Assembly: GCF_019802255.1 (NCBI RefSeq)
Contig: NZ_JAHYSS010000004.1
Location: 248,001-312,000 of the forward strand
Length of the DNA stretch: 64,000 nt
Direction: 5' to 3'
Source: Pedobacter polysacchareus
Lineage (GTDB): Bacteria; Bacteroidota; Bacteroidia; Sphingobacteriales; Sphingobacteriaceae
The notes under the pieces were generated by a model. It had not been told where the DNA came from, ran no database searches, and saw only the letters and a list, made by a program, of their open reading frames with translations. The position numbers and the translations under genes are program-made. Positions 19,529 through 27,783 of the stretch are shown piece by piece. Every line of letters starts with the position of its first letter. Within the stretch, counting starts at the first letter, position 1.

Positions 19529-20671
19529 TTAACGGTGATCCTCCGGAATTAAAAACAATTCAGAAGCAATATGATCTGCAAATAATTTTCCATCTAAGGT
19601 TAAAGTTAAATGGTTGTTTTCATGGATCAGCCATTGTCGCTCGATAAATGGTTTGATGCTTTTAAGGGTATCCGTAAGGAATGCCTTGCCGAAATCGGCG
19701 TTTATTTTGTCCAGACTAGTGCCCCACATGGTGCGCAAGGAAGTCATGATGTACTCATTAAATCGGTCGTACAAGTCTAGGGTCTCGATTGTTTCCGGCA
19801 AACGACCTTCTCTGATGTCACTTAAATAAGCCGCATTATTGGCCACATTCAGGTAACGCGTATGGCCATCAAAGCCATGCGCAGAAGGGCCGATGCCCAT
19901 ATATGGAATGCCGCGCCAGTAATTGGTGTTGTGAACCGCATACTGACCAGGCTTGCTGAAATTCGAAATTTCATAATGCTCAAAACCGCCTTCTTTAAGT
20001 TTATCTATCAAGGTGATGAACTGCTCAGCGCTCTGTTCCTCATTTACCGGAGTTTGTTTGCCTCGTTTGATGGCACTGGCCAATGCGGTCCGAGGTTCTA
20101 CGGTTAAGGAATAAGCAGAAATATGCGGCGTTTGAAATTCGATCGCTTTATTGATGTTACTCAGCCATTTTTGGTCGGTCAATAGCGGATACCCGTAAAT
20201 CAAATCGATGCTTAAATTCTCAAATCCGGCATCCTGACTCCTTTTGATACAATCTTCCGCTTCTTGTGCATTGTGCGCCCGGTTCATCCAGATCAGGTCT
20301 TCTTCAAAGAAAGATTGGATGCCAATACTGAAACGGTTGACTGGCAATTGTCTCAGTTCTTTGATTTTTTTAGCATCCAGATCATCAGGATTGGCTTCAA
20401 TAGTAATCTCCGCATCCGAAGCAATGGAAAAATGCTTGGTCAGGGTATTGAAAATCTTTTCAAATGCTGCGGAAGGGAGTACCGAAGGTGTGCCTCCGCC
20501 AAAGTAAATACTGCCAATCTGGTGCTCAGCAACCCGATCTTTTTTCTTGATGATCTCTGTGCAAATCGCATCAGTCATCTCATCAACGTATTTTAAAGAG
20601 GTGCTGAAATGGAAGTCGCAATAAGTACAGGCCTTTTTGCAAAATGGAATATGGATGTAAATACCGGACAT
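19529..20671 (-). CDS. hemW: HemW, radical SAM haem chaperone
   Basis: A 380-aa radical SAM protein. The 4Fe-4S motif is at Cys11, Cys15 and Cys18 (CKKACTYC), followed by FGGGTPS, EANPDD, RFSIGIQSF, IDLIYGYP and the C-terminal HemW domain with NYWRGIPYMGIGPSAHGF. HemW was long annotated as oxygen-independent coproporphyrinogen oxidase but is regarded as a haem-inserting chaperone; the short N-terminus and GIGPSAHGF favour HemW over HemN. A minus-strand TACTTTTG box (20683 to 20676) ends only four bases before the ATG, suggesting a leaderless mRNA. SDR and holin-like genes follow. Confidence 0.93.
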   Translation of the reverse strand: MSGIYIHIPFCKKACTYCDFHFSTSLKYVDEMTDAICTEIIKKKDRVAEHQIGSIYFGGGTPSVLPSAAFEKIFNTLTKHFSIASDAEITIEANPDDLDAKKIKELRQLPVNRFSIGIQSFFEEDLIWMNRAHNAQEAEDCIKRSQDAGFENLSIDLIYGYPLLTDQKWLSNINKAIEFQTPHISAYSLTVEPRTALASAIKRGKQTPVNEEQSAEQFITLIDKLKEGGFEHYEISNFSKPGQYAVHNTNYWRGIPYMGIGPSAHGFDGHTRYLNVANNAAYLSDIREGRLPETIETLDLYDRFNEYIMTSLRTMWGTSLDKINADFGKAFLTDTLKSIKPFIERQWLIHENNHLTLTLDGKLFADHIASELFLIPEDHR

Positions 20672-20675
20672 CCGA

Positions 20676-20683
20676 CAAAAGTA
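20676..20683 (-). promoter_or_regulatory. hemW promoter -7 box abutting the start codon
   Basis: On the minus strand the box is TACTTTTG, a perfect TAnnTTTG, then TCGG and the ATG of hemW at 20671. The expected transcription start would be at or next to the A of ATG. No clear -33 TTG was seen. Confidence 0.6.
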
Positions 20684-20981
20684 AGGTATAAAAAGAAGAT
20701 ATCCTTTTTCCAGTCAGATGAAATTGGGGATGGCCCGATTTCTGAGCTGAAAAGACCCTGAAAGGATCCGCATAGTGCTGGGGAATAGACCTGCTTTCCT
20801 AAGAGGTCTGGAGGGGGTTGCTAATGCACTTCTCTTTCCGAACACTATCCGACCAGTACCACCAAAATAAAATAAAAATGCTGCGGGCATTTTTAAGGAC
20901 ATTTATTCCCTGAGGAAAGCTGAAATTTTTGTCCCTCTGGCAGGATCTGAAAACCGTTGGAAAACTAATACATATTTAAGT
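20684..20981. other. Intergenic stretch between divergent hemW and DUF4271 genes
   Basis: The 323 bases between the two start codons carry both promoters at their ends. The middle contains a hairpin AGACCT...AGGTCT around 20780-20800 and an ATGC-containing inverted repeat near 20877. A 62-codon minus-strand frame (20714-20902) has no recognisable domain and is not called. No tRNA or known riboswitch pattern was recognised. Confidence 0.5.
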
Positions 20982-20989
20982 TAAATTTG
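20957..20989 (+). promoter_or_regulatory. Promoter of DUF4271 gene, leaderless arrangement
   Basis: TTG (20957-20959), 22 bases, then TAAATTTG (20982-20989) fits the Bacteroidota -33/-7 consensus. The -7 box is followed by CGGCA and then ATG 20995, leaving no room for a 5' leader. Confidence 0.65.
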
Positions 20990-20994
20990 CGGCA

Positions 20995-21978
20995 ATGAAT
21001 TTAAATCGCATCCTTCTGCTGCTGTTCTTTTTTTGTGTGGCTGGCTTTTCCAATGGTTATGCTCAGACAGCTGATATTGCTGCGGATACGCTGCAGGTCA
21101 GAACAGCCTATCCAAGGAGGATGGTAAAGGATGCGGCTTACCTGGCCAGGCAAAAATTTGTGACCGATTCGATCATGACCCATACCTGGTTACTGCCCGA
21201 TTCCCTGATCGATAAAAACATCATCATCGACAGTATTGTGAAAGCAAATACGACCGGCCATACCGACCTGCTCCACCGTTACCAGGAAATCGGAAATGCG
21301 AAGCAGGTTTCCGCCTTTCGAACCGGCAAACCATTACCCAAAGGAGAGCGCTGGGTACTTGCAGTCATCGTAATTTTACTCGCCATATTCGCCGCGTTAA
21401 AAATTTCTTTCTCCAAACAATTGCAAAGTATTGTCCAGTCTTTCTTTAGTAATCGGGTACTCAACAACCTGAATAGGGAAGATAATTTGTTTACTTCATG
21501 GCCTTTTCTCCTTCTGTTTGTACAGTTCGGATTTACTTTAGGCATGTTTTTTTACCTTGTTTCACAATATTATCACCTCGCTTTTGTAAGCAGCGGTTTT
21601 CAGTTTTATGCTAGTATTTCTATCCTGATTATCGTTTTATATGTCCTAAAAATTCTCATTTTACGTCTTTTAGGTTATCTTTTTGAGGTGCAAAAAGCCG
21701 TAAATGAATACGTTTCCATATTATATTTAAGTTACTTTAATCTTTCTTTAGTTTTCATTCCCCTGGTAATTGCGTTTGCCTTATCTCCTTTAAGGTATGG
21801 AGCTTACTACGTGGTAGCTTCTTTTGTACTTCTGGCAATTATCTTTATTTTTCAGTTTATTAGGGCAGGGATAAATATTTTATCTCACTATAGATTTTCT
21901 AAAGTGTATTTGTTTTTGTATTTTTGTGCCCTCGAAATTTGCCCTATATTAATATTAATCAAGGCAATAGGATTTTAA
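20995..21978 (+). CDS. DUF4271 family membrane protein
   Basis: A 327-aa protein with signal peptide MNLNRILLLLFFFCVAGFSN (cleavage near YAQ), a periplasmic part of about 85 residues, then six membrane helices from about residue 118 to the end (first WVLAVIVILLAIFAALKI, last CPILILIKAIG). This matches the DUF4271 family, which is essentially restricted to Bacteroidota and has no assigned function. The gene ends 17 bases before hemD and is likely cotranscribed. Position next to hemD and before the gldKLMN cluster is all that hints at a role; none is claimed. Confidence 0.8.
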   Translation: MNLNRILLLLFFFCVAGFSNGYAQTADIAADTLQVRTAYPRRMVKDAAYLARQKFVTDSIMTHTWLLPDSLIDKNIIIDSIVKANTTGHTDLLHRYQEIGNAKQVSAFRTGKPLPKGERWVLAVIVILLAIFAALKISFSKQLQSIVQSFFSNRVLNNLNREDNLFTSWPFLLLFVQFGFTLGMFFYLVSQYYHLAFVSSGFQFYASISILIIVLYVLKILILRLLGYLFEVQKAVNEYVSILYLSYFNLSLVFIPLVIAFALSPLRYGAYYVVASFVLLAIIFIFQFIRAGINILSHYRFSKVYLFLYFCALEICPILILIKAIGF

Positions 21979-21995
21979 AGCGGTAATTAGGTAAA

Positions 21996-22766
21996 ATGCA
22001 AGAAAAGACAGAAGATAGGTTACGTAAAGTGAAAAGTATACTGATCACCTTACCAAAACCGGAAACAGAGAAGTCTCCTTATTTTGATTTGGCAAAGAAG
22101 TACAACCTGAAAATTGATTTTAGATCATTCATTCATGTTGAAGGTATTCCAGCCAGAGATTTCAGAAAAGACAAAATCACCCTGAGTGATTTTACTGCAG
22201 TAGTGTTTACCAGCAGAAATGCTGTTGATCATTTTTTCAGAATTTGTGAAGAGATGAGATACGATGTGCCTGCTGACTTGAAATATTTCTGTATTTCAGA
22301 ATCTACCGCCTTATACCTCCAGAAATATATTCAGTACAGAAAGCGTAAAATCTTCTTCGGTAAGCAAACTGCAGCGGATTTAGCGGAAGTATTGAAGAAA
22401 CACTCGAATGATAAATTCCTGTATCCATGTTCTGATATGGCTACTGAAGATACCATGAACTTCTTACAGAAGAATGGTTATGACTTTACGCCGGCCGTAT
22501 TGTTCAGAACCGTGGTCTCTGATCTTTCGGATCTTGCTGAAGTATTTTATGACGTGATCGGATTCTTTAGTCCGTCTAGTATTCAATCTTTATTTACCAA
22601 TTTCCCGGATTATAAACAGAACAATACCCGCTTTGCAGCATTCGGTTTAAACACTTCTAAAGCCATCAGTGATGCCGGTTTAATCGTTGATATTGCAGCA
22701 CCCTCACCAGAAGCGCCATCTATGATTATGGCCATCGAAAATTACATCAAAAAGTCTAATAAATAG
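21996..22766 (+). CDS. hemD: Uroporphyrinogen-III synthase
   Basis: A 256-aa protein of the HemD fold: ILITLPKP near the N-terminus, DFTAVVFTSRNAVDHFF, CISESTALYLQKY, FLYPCSDMATEDTMNFL, FFSPSSIQSLF and FAAFGLNTSKAISDAGL. These are the two-lobed alpha/beta blocks typical of the family, which closes hydroxymethylbilane into uroporphyrinogen III in tetrapyrrole synthesis. HemD sequences are poorly conserved, but the TSRNAV and SPSS-type blocks support the call. It lies in a unit with the DUF4271 gene and is followed by a strong terminator. HemW is close by but divergent. Confidence 0.85.
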   Translation: MQEKTEDRLRKVKSILITLPKPETEKSPYFDLAKKYNLKIDFRSFIHVEGIPARDFRKDKITLSDFTAVVFTSRNAVDHFFRICEEMRYDVPADLKYFCISESTALYLQKYIQYRKRKIFFGKQTAADLAEVLKKHSNDKFLYPCSDMATEDTMNFLQKNGYDFTPAVLFRTVVSDLSDLAEVFYDVIGFFSPSSIQSLFTNFPDYKQNNTRFAAFGLNTSKAISDAGLIVDIAAPSPEAPSMIMAIENYIKKSNK

Positions 22767-22773
22767 TCATACG

Positions 22774-22817
22774 GCCTAAATTGCACGCTCTAGCGCAATT
22801 TAGGCTAACTTTTTTTT
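22774..22817 (+). terminator. Intrinsic terminator of hemD
   Basis: Perfect arms GCCTAAATTGC (22774-22784) and GCAATTTAGGC (22795-22805) with a ten-base loop, then TAAC and eight T. It begins 7 bases past the stop codon. Confidence 0.9.
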
Positions 22818-22844
22818 GAGGGTTACTACTATTTAATTTCAAGT

Positions 22845-22858
22845 AGAAAGTACTTTCT
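22845..22858. promoter_or_regulatory. Perfect palindrome upstream of gldK
   Basis: AGAAAGTACTTTCT is a perfect 14-base inverted repeat about 80 bases upstream of the probable gldK -33 box. It could be a protein binding site for control of the T9SS operon; no matching regulator is identified. Confidence 0.35.
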
Positions 22859-22936
22859 GACAGCTAATTGCTGTGTCCGAGTGAACGGAATTCTCTGTTC
22901 ATTATTATCTTTCCTCGTATTTTTATGGCTTAATAG

Positions 22937-22978
22937 TTGTTAATGTGAATCTTAATATATAAAATTGCTATAAAATTG
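22937..22978 (+). promoter_or_regulatory. Probable gldKLMN promoter with duplicated -7 region
   Basis: TTG (22937-22939), 20 bases, then TAAAATTG (22960-22967), one mismatch from TAnnTTTG. The 11-base unit carrying this box is repeated at once, giving a second TAAAATTG at 22971-22978, ten bases before ATG 22988. Confidence 0.5.
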
Positions 22979-22987
22979 CGGGAATAT

Positions 22988-24349
22988 ATGAGGAGAAACA
23001 TCTACTTTTTGGGATTTATAGCCACAATACTTCTATCCAGCTGCGGAAAAGGCGGTCAGGGGGAGTTAGTCGGGGTATACAATAAGAAGTTTAAAAACAA
23101 CCGAGTGCCTTTGGGTATGGTATACGTACCACCAGGAAGGACCTTGATTGGGATGTCTGACGAAGACATTAACAACTCTCAGACCTCTCCGAGTCGTATG
23201 ACTTCTTTTAGCGCGTTCTTTATGGACCAGACAGAGATTTCCAATGCAGAATACCGACAGTTTGTGAACTGGGTAAGGGATTCTGTGGCGGTGACTACAC
23301 TGGGCCCAACTGTTGCCGCTAATTTTTATAAACCTGTTCCTGCAAATGCCGGCCCGACTTCTGCCTCTGAGCGTTACATCGACTGGAAAAAAGTGGGTAA
23401 TGGCTCTCTGTTGTGGAGCCGTAAAAATGGTGGTTTTGGCGCCAGATTAACCGATATGTATTATAGCGGCGCGGATGCTTTACCTGGCAGAACCGAAATT
23501 GATGTGAGAAAACTGAGATACGCTTACAGCTATAAAAGCACCGATCTGGAAGCCGAAGGCCGTAAAGACCCAACTAAAAAAAGACAGGATTTCATTGTTA
23601 CTTATACCGATCTTCCTGATCCTGATAAATCAAACCAGTTTCCTTCCGTAAATGTATATCCTGATACCCTGGTTTGGAAAGTAGATTATTCTTATTCTCA
23701 GAATGATCCAATGGTGAAAACTTATTTTAACCACCCTTCTTATGATGATTATCCGGTAGTAGGGGTGAGCTGGGAACAGGCCACTGCATTTTGTGTATGG
23801 CGTACCCGTTTCTATGAGTCTGTGGCTGTTGCTAGAAAACAACCGCTGAATTCAAGACCAGAATACCAATTGCCCAGTGATGCACAATTTGAATATGCAG
23901 CAAGAGGTGGCAATGTGAAAACAAAATACCCTTGGGGCGGCCCTTATATCCGCAATACCAAAGGATGTATGCAGGCTAACTTTAAAGTTGGACGAGGAAA
24001 TTATTCAGATGACGGCGGTTTATATACCGTAAACGTGAAGTCTTATTTCCCGAACGATTATGGCTTGTACAATATGGCTGGAAACGTTGCCGAATGGACC
24101 GTTACCGCCTATAATCAATCGGCAGCTCCTTTACTGCTAGATTTTAACCCGAACTTTACTTACGTTGCAAAAGCTACAGACAGCAAATACCTGAAACGCA
24201 AAGTGGTAAGAGGAGGCTCCTGGAAAGACATCGGATTTTTCCTTCAGAACTCCGTAGGTACTTATGAATATCAGGATCAAGCGAGATCTTATATCGGATT
24301 CAGGTGTATTTCCGCCTATCCGGGATCAGATATCAGAAATAAAAATTAA
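22988..24349 (+). CDS. gldK: Type IX secretion lipoprotein GldK (PorK)
   Basis: A 453-aa lipoprotein (signal MRRNIYFLGFIATILLSSC) of the SUMF1-like fold, as known for GldK/PorK, which forms the periplasmic ring of the T9SS with GldN under the outer membrane. Fold blocks: GMVYVPPGRTLIGM, DQTEISNAEYRQFVNW, YPVVGVSWEQATAFCVWR, LPSDAQFEYAARGG, GLYNMAGNVAEWTV and RGGSWKD. The catalytic cysteine pair of true formylglycine-generating enzymes is absent (the position reads SWKDIGFFLQNS), so it is structural. ATG 22988 is chosen over a TTG four codons upstream because it starts the signal peptide. First gene of gldKLMN; its stop lies 34 bases before gldL. Confidence 0.95.
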   Translation: MRRNIYFLGFIATILLSSCGKGGQGELVGVYNKKFKNNRVPLGMVYVPPGRTLIGMSDEDINNSQTSPSRMTSFSAFFMDQTEISNAEYRQFVNWVRDSVAVTTLGPTVAANFYKPVPANAGPTSASERYIDWKKVGNGSLLWSRKNGGFGARLTDMYYSGADALPGRTEIDVRKLRYAYSYKSTDLEAEGRKDPTKKRQDFIVTYTDLPDPDKSNQFPSVNVYPDTLVWKVDYSYSQNDPMVKTYFNHPSYDDYPVVGVSWEQATAFCVWRTRFYESVAVARKQPLNSRPEYQLPSDAQFEYAARGGNVKTKYPWGGPYIRNTKGCMQANFKVGRGNYSDDGGLYTVNVKSYFPNDYGLYNMAGNVAEWTVTAYNQSAAPLLLDFNPNFTYVAKATDSKYLKRKVVRGGSWKDIGFFLQNSVGTYEYQDQARSYIGFRCISAYPGSDIRNKN

Positions 24350-24383
24350 CAATCTTAATCATATACCAATTCATCCTAAACAA

Positions 24384-25193
24384 ATGGTAGCAAAACGTAA
24401 ATTCGATAAAATGCATCTGGCTATATCGCTAGGTGCCAGCGTGGTTATTCTTGGCGCGCTTTTTAAAATTCTTCACCTTGGAGGCGTATGGGGTAACTAC
24501 ATGATCGGAATCGGATTAGGAGTAGAAGCGATCTTATTTGCTTTGACCGGATTCATCCAGCCAGAACCAGAACCAGCATGGGAAAGAGTGTACCCTGAAT
24601 TAAGAGATGATTATGATGGTGAATTGCCGAAAGCCTCATCTAGAGTAACAGCACAGCCAGCGGCCTTTTCTTCTACCGCAGCATTGGATAAAATGCTGTC
24701 AGATGCAAAAGTTGGTCCTGAACTGATCGAAAGCCTGGGCAATGGCCTGCGCACGTTCGGTGATAAAGTTGCGGCAATCTCTAATGTAGCTGATGCTTCT
24801 GCTGCAACCACAGAATTTGCTGGAAAAATTAAAACTGCTTCAGCGAGCTTTGACACCCTGAATGGCGCTTTCTCTAAAGCAACAACTCAATTGGTGGAAA
24901 TCGGCGAAAGTGCCGGTGCTTCTAAATCCTACCACGAACAAGTGAATGCGCTGGCTAAAAACCTGGCTTCTCTGAACGCAGTTTATGAATTGGAATTGCA
25001 GGATTCCAGTGCCCACCTGAAATCAATGAACAAATTCTATCAGAACATCGCTTTGACGATGGATAACTTTAGTGGTTCTATGGAAGATTCTAAACAATTT
25101 AAGGACGAAGTTGGGAAACTGGCTAAGAACCTGGGTTCTTTAAATGCAATCTATGGCAACATGTTATCGGCAATGAATCAGCCACGTGTTTAA
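24384..25193 (+). CDS. gldL: Type IX secretion motor protein GldL (PorL)
   Basis: A 269-aa inner-membrane protein. Two N-terminal helices, LAISLGASVVILGALFKIL and YMIGIGLGVEAILFALTGF, carry Glu48, equivalent to the conserved membrane glutamate needed for proton use by the GldL/GldM motor. A soluble coiled-coil region follows (about 95-265) with two similar blocks, NALAKNLASLNAVYE and GKLAKNLGSLNAIYG. Translation from ATG 24384 (MVAKRKFDKMHL) matches known GldL starts; the longer frame runs back into gldK. With GldM it forms the rotary complex that drives T9SS secretion. Confidence 0.95.
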   Translation: MVAKRKFDKMHLAISLGASVVILGALFKILHLGGVWGNYMIGIGLGVEAILFALTGFIQPEPEPAWERVYPELRDDYDGELPKASSRVTAQPAAFSSTAALDKMLSDAKVGPELIESLGNGLRTFGDKVAAISNVADASAATTEFAGKIKTASASFDTLNGAFSKATTQLVEIGESAGASKSYHEQVNALAKNLASLNAVYELELQDSSAHLKSMNKFYQNIALTMDNFSGSMEDSKQFKDEVGKLAKNLGSLNAIYGNMLSAMNQPRV

Positions 25194-25238
25194 TCCGTAT
25201 TTAATTAGTGATCATTTCATCATCAGACTGAATTAAGA

Positions 25239-26777
25239 ATGGCCGGAGGAAAACAAACAACGAGGCAGAAGATGATCAATATCATGTATTTGGTATTGTT
25301 AGCTATGCTTGCCTTGAACGTATCAGATACGATATTGAATGCTTTTAAGAACATCAACGACAGTTTGCAGACGTCAAAAAATAACGTCAGCAGCAGCATC
25401 GACCAATTGTTCGCAGCATTTCAAAATACAAAACTTAAAGAAGAGCCTGCAAGGGCACAGCCCATCTGGGAGAATGCCAATAAAGCAAAAACTTATGCCA
25501 ACGAACTGAACGATTATATTCAGAAATTGAAAGATCAGTTTGTAGTAGAAGGTAAAGGAATTGACCCGGAAACTGGTGATTTAACAGAGCGTTCCAATCT
25601 GGACATCGCTCAGGGCATCATGATCAATCAGAAAAAAGGGGATGAACTACAAAAGAAAATCAACGAAACCCGCGAAAAGTTAATCTCTTTATTACCAGAG
25701 AAAGACCGTGCACATGTGACGTTCTCATTGGAAGCTAAAAATGCAGAGAAAGCCATCAATGGAAAGAAAAACTGGGCCGATATTAATTTCGGTGAGGGAA
25801 CGCCATTAACAGCAGCCAACACCATCCTGACTAAAATACAGTCGGATGTGAAAAACGCCGAAGCGGAAGTAGTGAAGAAATTATTCGGAGACATGGATAA
25901 GGCATTGGTCAATTTAGATCAGTTCGACGCGGTTGCAGTAGCGCCAAGTTCATACGTGATCCAGGGACAGCCTTATACCGCACAAGTGTTTTTAACGGCG
26001 AGCGATTCCAGATCTATGCCTGAAATCTCCGTAAACTCCAGCCCATTGTCTGTAAAAGACGGTAAAGGAACTTATACCGGCAATACTGGTAGTGTGGGTG
26101 TGTTCAAATGGTCAGGTACAATCCGCGTCAAACAAACAGATGGTAAAGTAGTAGAATACAGAACTCCTGAGCAATCTTATCAGGTAGCAAAGCCTTCTGC
26201 AACGGTATCTCCTGATAAAATGAACGTAATTTATGCAGGAATCCCGAATCCATTCTCTGTTTCTGCAGCAGGCTTTCCATTGGAAAGTGTGAAAGCGAGC
26301 ATGGACGGTGGTACGATCTCTGGCGGCAGTGGCAAATTTACTGTGAATGTAAGCGGTGCCCAGGTAGGAAAAGAATTGAACATCAACGTTTCAGCAAGCA
26401 CCGGTGGTAAAACTTTAAACCTGGGCTCTCAGAAATTCCGCGTGAAAGCATTGCCAACGCCTAAAGCTTTAGTAAAAGGAAAATCTGGTGGAAGTGTAGA
26501 CCTGGAGTGGCTGGAAAATGCCGGCCTATTGGATACACAGCTGGATGATTTCGTTTTCGATGTAAAATATAAAGTAATCAGATTTGCGGCTACATTTATC
26601 AACCCTAGATCTGATGCGGTAACGATACAAAATAGTGGTGCAGGATTTAGTGGTCAGGTAAAAGGAGCTTTAAATTCCATTAAACCTGGAGCTATAGTAG
26701 TGTTCAAAGACATTGTGTGTGAAGGTCCGGACGGCCGTCAGCGCGTGTTGGATGGCATCACATTTAGTGCAAAATAG
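25239..26777 (+). CDS. gldM: Type IX secretion motor protein GldM (PorM)
   Basis: A 512-aa protein with the GldM layout: a short cytoplasmic N-terminus MAGGKQTTRQK, one membrane helix INIMYLVLLAMLALNVSDTI (about 12-32), and a long periplasmic part made of a helical D1 region followed by beta domains. Characteristic blocks are MAGGKQTTRQKMIN at the start, RNxxD-like helices, and YAGIPNPFSVSAAG, the start of a conserved beta domain. GldM dimers couple the inner-membrane GldL motor to the GldK/GldN ring. It begins 45 bases after gldL and ends 8 bases before gldN. Confidence 0.95.
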   Translation: MAGGKQTTRQKMINIMYLVLLAMLALNVSDTILNAFKNINDSLQTSKNNVSSSIDQLFAAFQNTKLKEEPARAQPIWENANKAKTYANELNDYIQKLKDQFVVEGKGIDPETGDLTERSNLDIAQGIMINQKKGDELQKKINETREKLISLLPEKDRAHVTFSLEAKNAEKAINGKKNWADINFGEGTPLTAANTILTKIQSDVKNAEAEVVKKLFGDMDKALVNLDQFDAVAVAPSSYVIQGQPYTAQVFLTASDSRSMPEISVNSSPLSVKDGKGTYTGNTGSVGVFKWSGTIRVKQTDGKVVEYRTPEQSYQVAKPSATVSPDKMNVIYAGIPNPFSVSAAGFPLESVKASMDGGTISGGSGKFTVNVSGAQVGKELNINVSASTGGKTLNLGSQKFRVKALPTPKALVKGKSGGSVDLEWLENAGLLDTQLDDFVFDVKYKVIRFAATFINPRSDAVTIQNSGAGFSGQVKGALNSIKPGAIVVFKDIVCEGPDGRQRVLDGITFSAK

Positions 26778-26785
26778 GATTGATT

Positions 26786-27670
26786 ATGAAAAACATTGTA
26801 AGTATTTCGGCATTATTGTTATTCGGACTGACGGTATCAGCACAGGTGGTAAAAAGCCCTGATACTTCGAAGGCTACAGTAAAGAAAGCGAAGATCAAAA
26901 CACCGCCTAAAGATGGCTTTTCCGCAAGAAAAGACGTGGATAGTGCCGTGATGGTTCCTTTCGCCGATGTAAGAGAAGAGGATGTGTTTTATTCTAAAAG
27001 AATTTGGCGCGAGATCGATTTAAGAGATACCATTAACTCGGTATTGAAAGCAGAAAATGCAAGATTGATCGATGTGCTGTTAGAAGCGGTCACCAATGAA
27101 GAATTGACAGCTTATTCTCCGAAAGATACGACTGCCGGGAAATTGCTGGAAGACAATGATTCTTTCAAAATTGCATTAACCACACAGGAAGCCCTGCAAA
27201 ATATGCGCGGTGTAACAGAAGGTACACCTGATGCAACAACCGGAAAAATCGCAGCACCAACTTTGAAAAGATTCAGACCTGATGAATTTCTGAAATACAG
27301 GATTAAAGAGGATTGGATTTTAGATACGAAGCGTTCAGTTTTTGAACCTAGAATTGTAGGGATAGCCCCGATGAAAATGGTAGAAGGACACTGGCAGCCG
27401 GTTTTCTGGATCTATTACGATGATGCAAGGGAACTGCTGAGTAAGAAAAAATTAATGAATCCTGGGAATGATGCCTCCGTACTGACTTTCGATGATTTCT
27501 TTGTCAGACGTTTATTTTCTAGTTATATAGTGAAAGAAACGAACCCTGGAAATAAAACGATTGTGGACATGCTGGGTTTGACAGATGCCAAGGATCCAAG
27601 AAAATTATACGAATCGGAGAAGATTAAGAAATCCATTGCAGACTTTGAACAGAGTCTTTGGGAATATTAA
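26786..27670 (+). CDS. gldN: Type IX secretion protein GldN (PorN)
   Basis: A 294-aa periplasmic protein with signal peptide MKNIVSISALLLFGLTVSAQ. Conserved GldN blocks: VREEDVFYSKRIWREIDLRDTIN, DEFLKYRIKEDWILD, the paired EPRIVGIAPM and FWIYYDDAR, and the C-terminal FDDFFVRRLFSSYI. GldN binds GldK to form the periplasmic ring of the T9SS. ATG 26786 opens the signal peptide directly; a TTG at 26780 is an alternative. It is the last gene of gldKLMN and is followed by a strong terminator. Confidence 0.95.
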   Translation: MKNIVSISALLLFGLTVSAQVVKSPDTSKATVKKAKIKTPPKDGFSARKDVDSAVMVPFADVREEDVFYSKRIWREIDLRDTINSVLKAENARLIDVLLEAVTNEELTAYSPKDTTAGKLLEDNDSFKIALTTQEALQNMRGVTEGTPDATTGKIAAPTLKRFRPDEFLKYRIKEDWILDTKRSVFEPRIVGIAPMKMVEGHWQPVFWIYYDDARELLSKKKLMNPGNDASVLTFDDFFVRRLFSSYIVKETNPGNKTIVDMLGLTDAKDPRKLYESEKIKKSIADFEQSLWEY

Positions 27671-27690
27671 TCCCCCTCGTTTAAAACATA

Positions 27691-27724
27691 AAACCCGGTC
27701 TTTATCATAAGACCGGGTTTTTTT
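27691..27724 (+). terminator. Intrinsic terminator of gldKLMN
   Basis: Perfect 12-base arms AAACCCGGTCTT (27691-27702) and AAGACCGGGTTT (27709-27720), with a six-base loop and a run of seven T. It lies between convergent gldN and uvrC and may act in both directions. Confidence 0.92.
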
Positions 27725-27783
27725 ATGCCTTTTACTGCAATATTGTTAGAATTCCCCTTTGATCGGAGCGGATTCAAATTAGT

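Noticed and set aside
20714..20902. A 62-codon minus-strand frame between hemW and the DUF4271 gene
   Set aside because: No recognisable domain, no start signal, and it lies between two well-placed divergent promoters; composition is compatible with chance.
22988..24349. GldK as an active formylglycine-generating enzyme
   Set aside because: The fold matches, but the catalytic cysteine pair is absent and the gene is first in gldKLMN.
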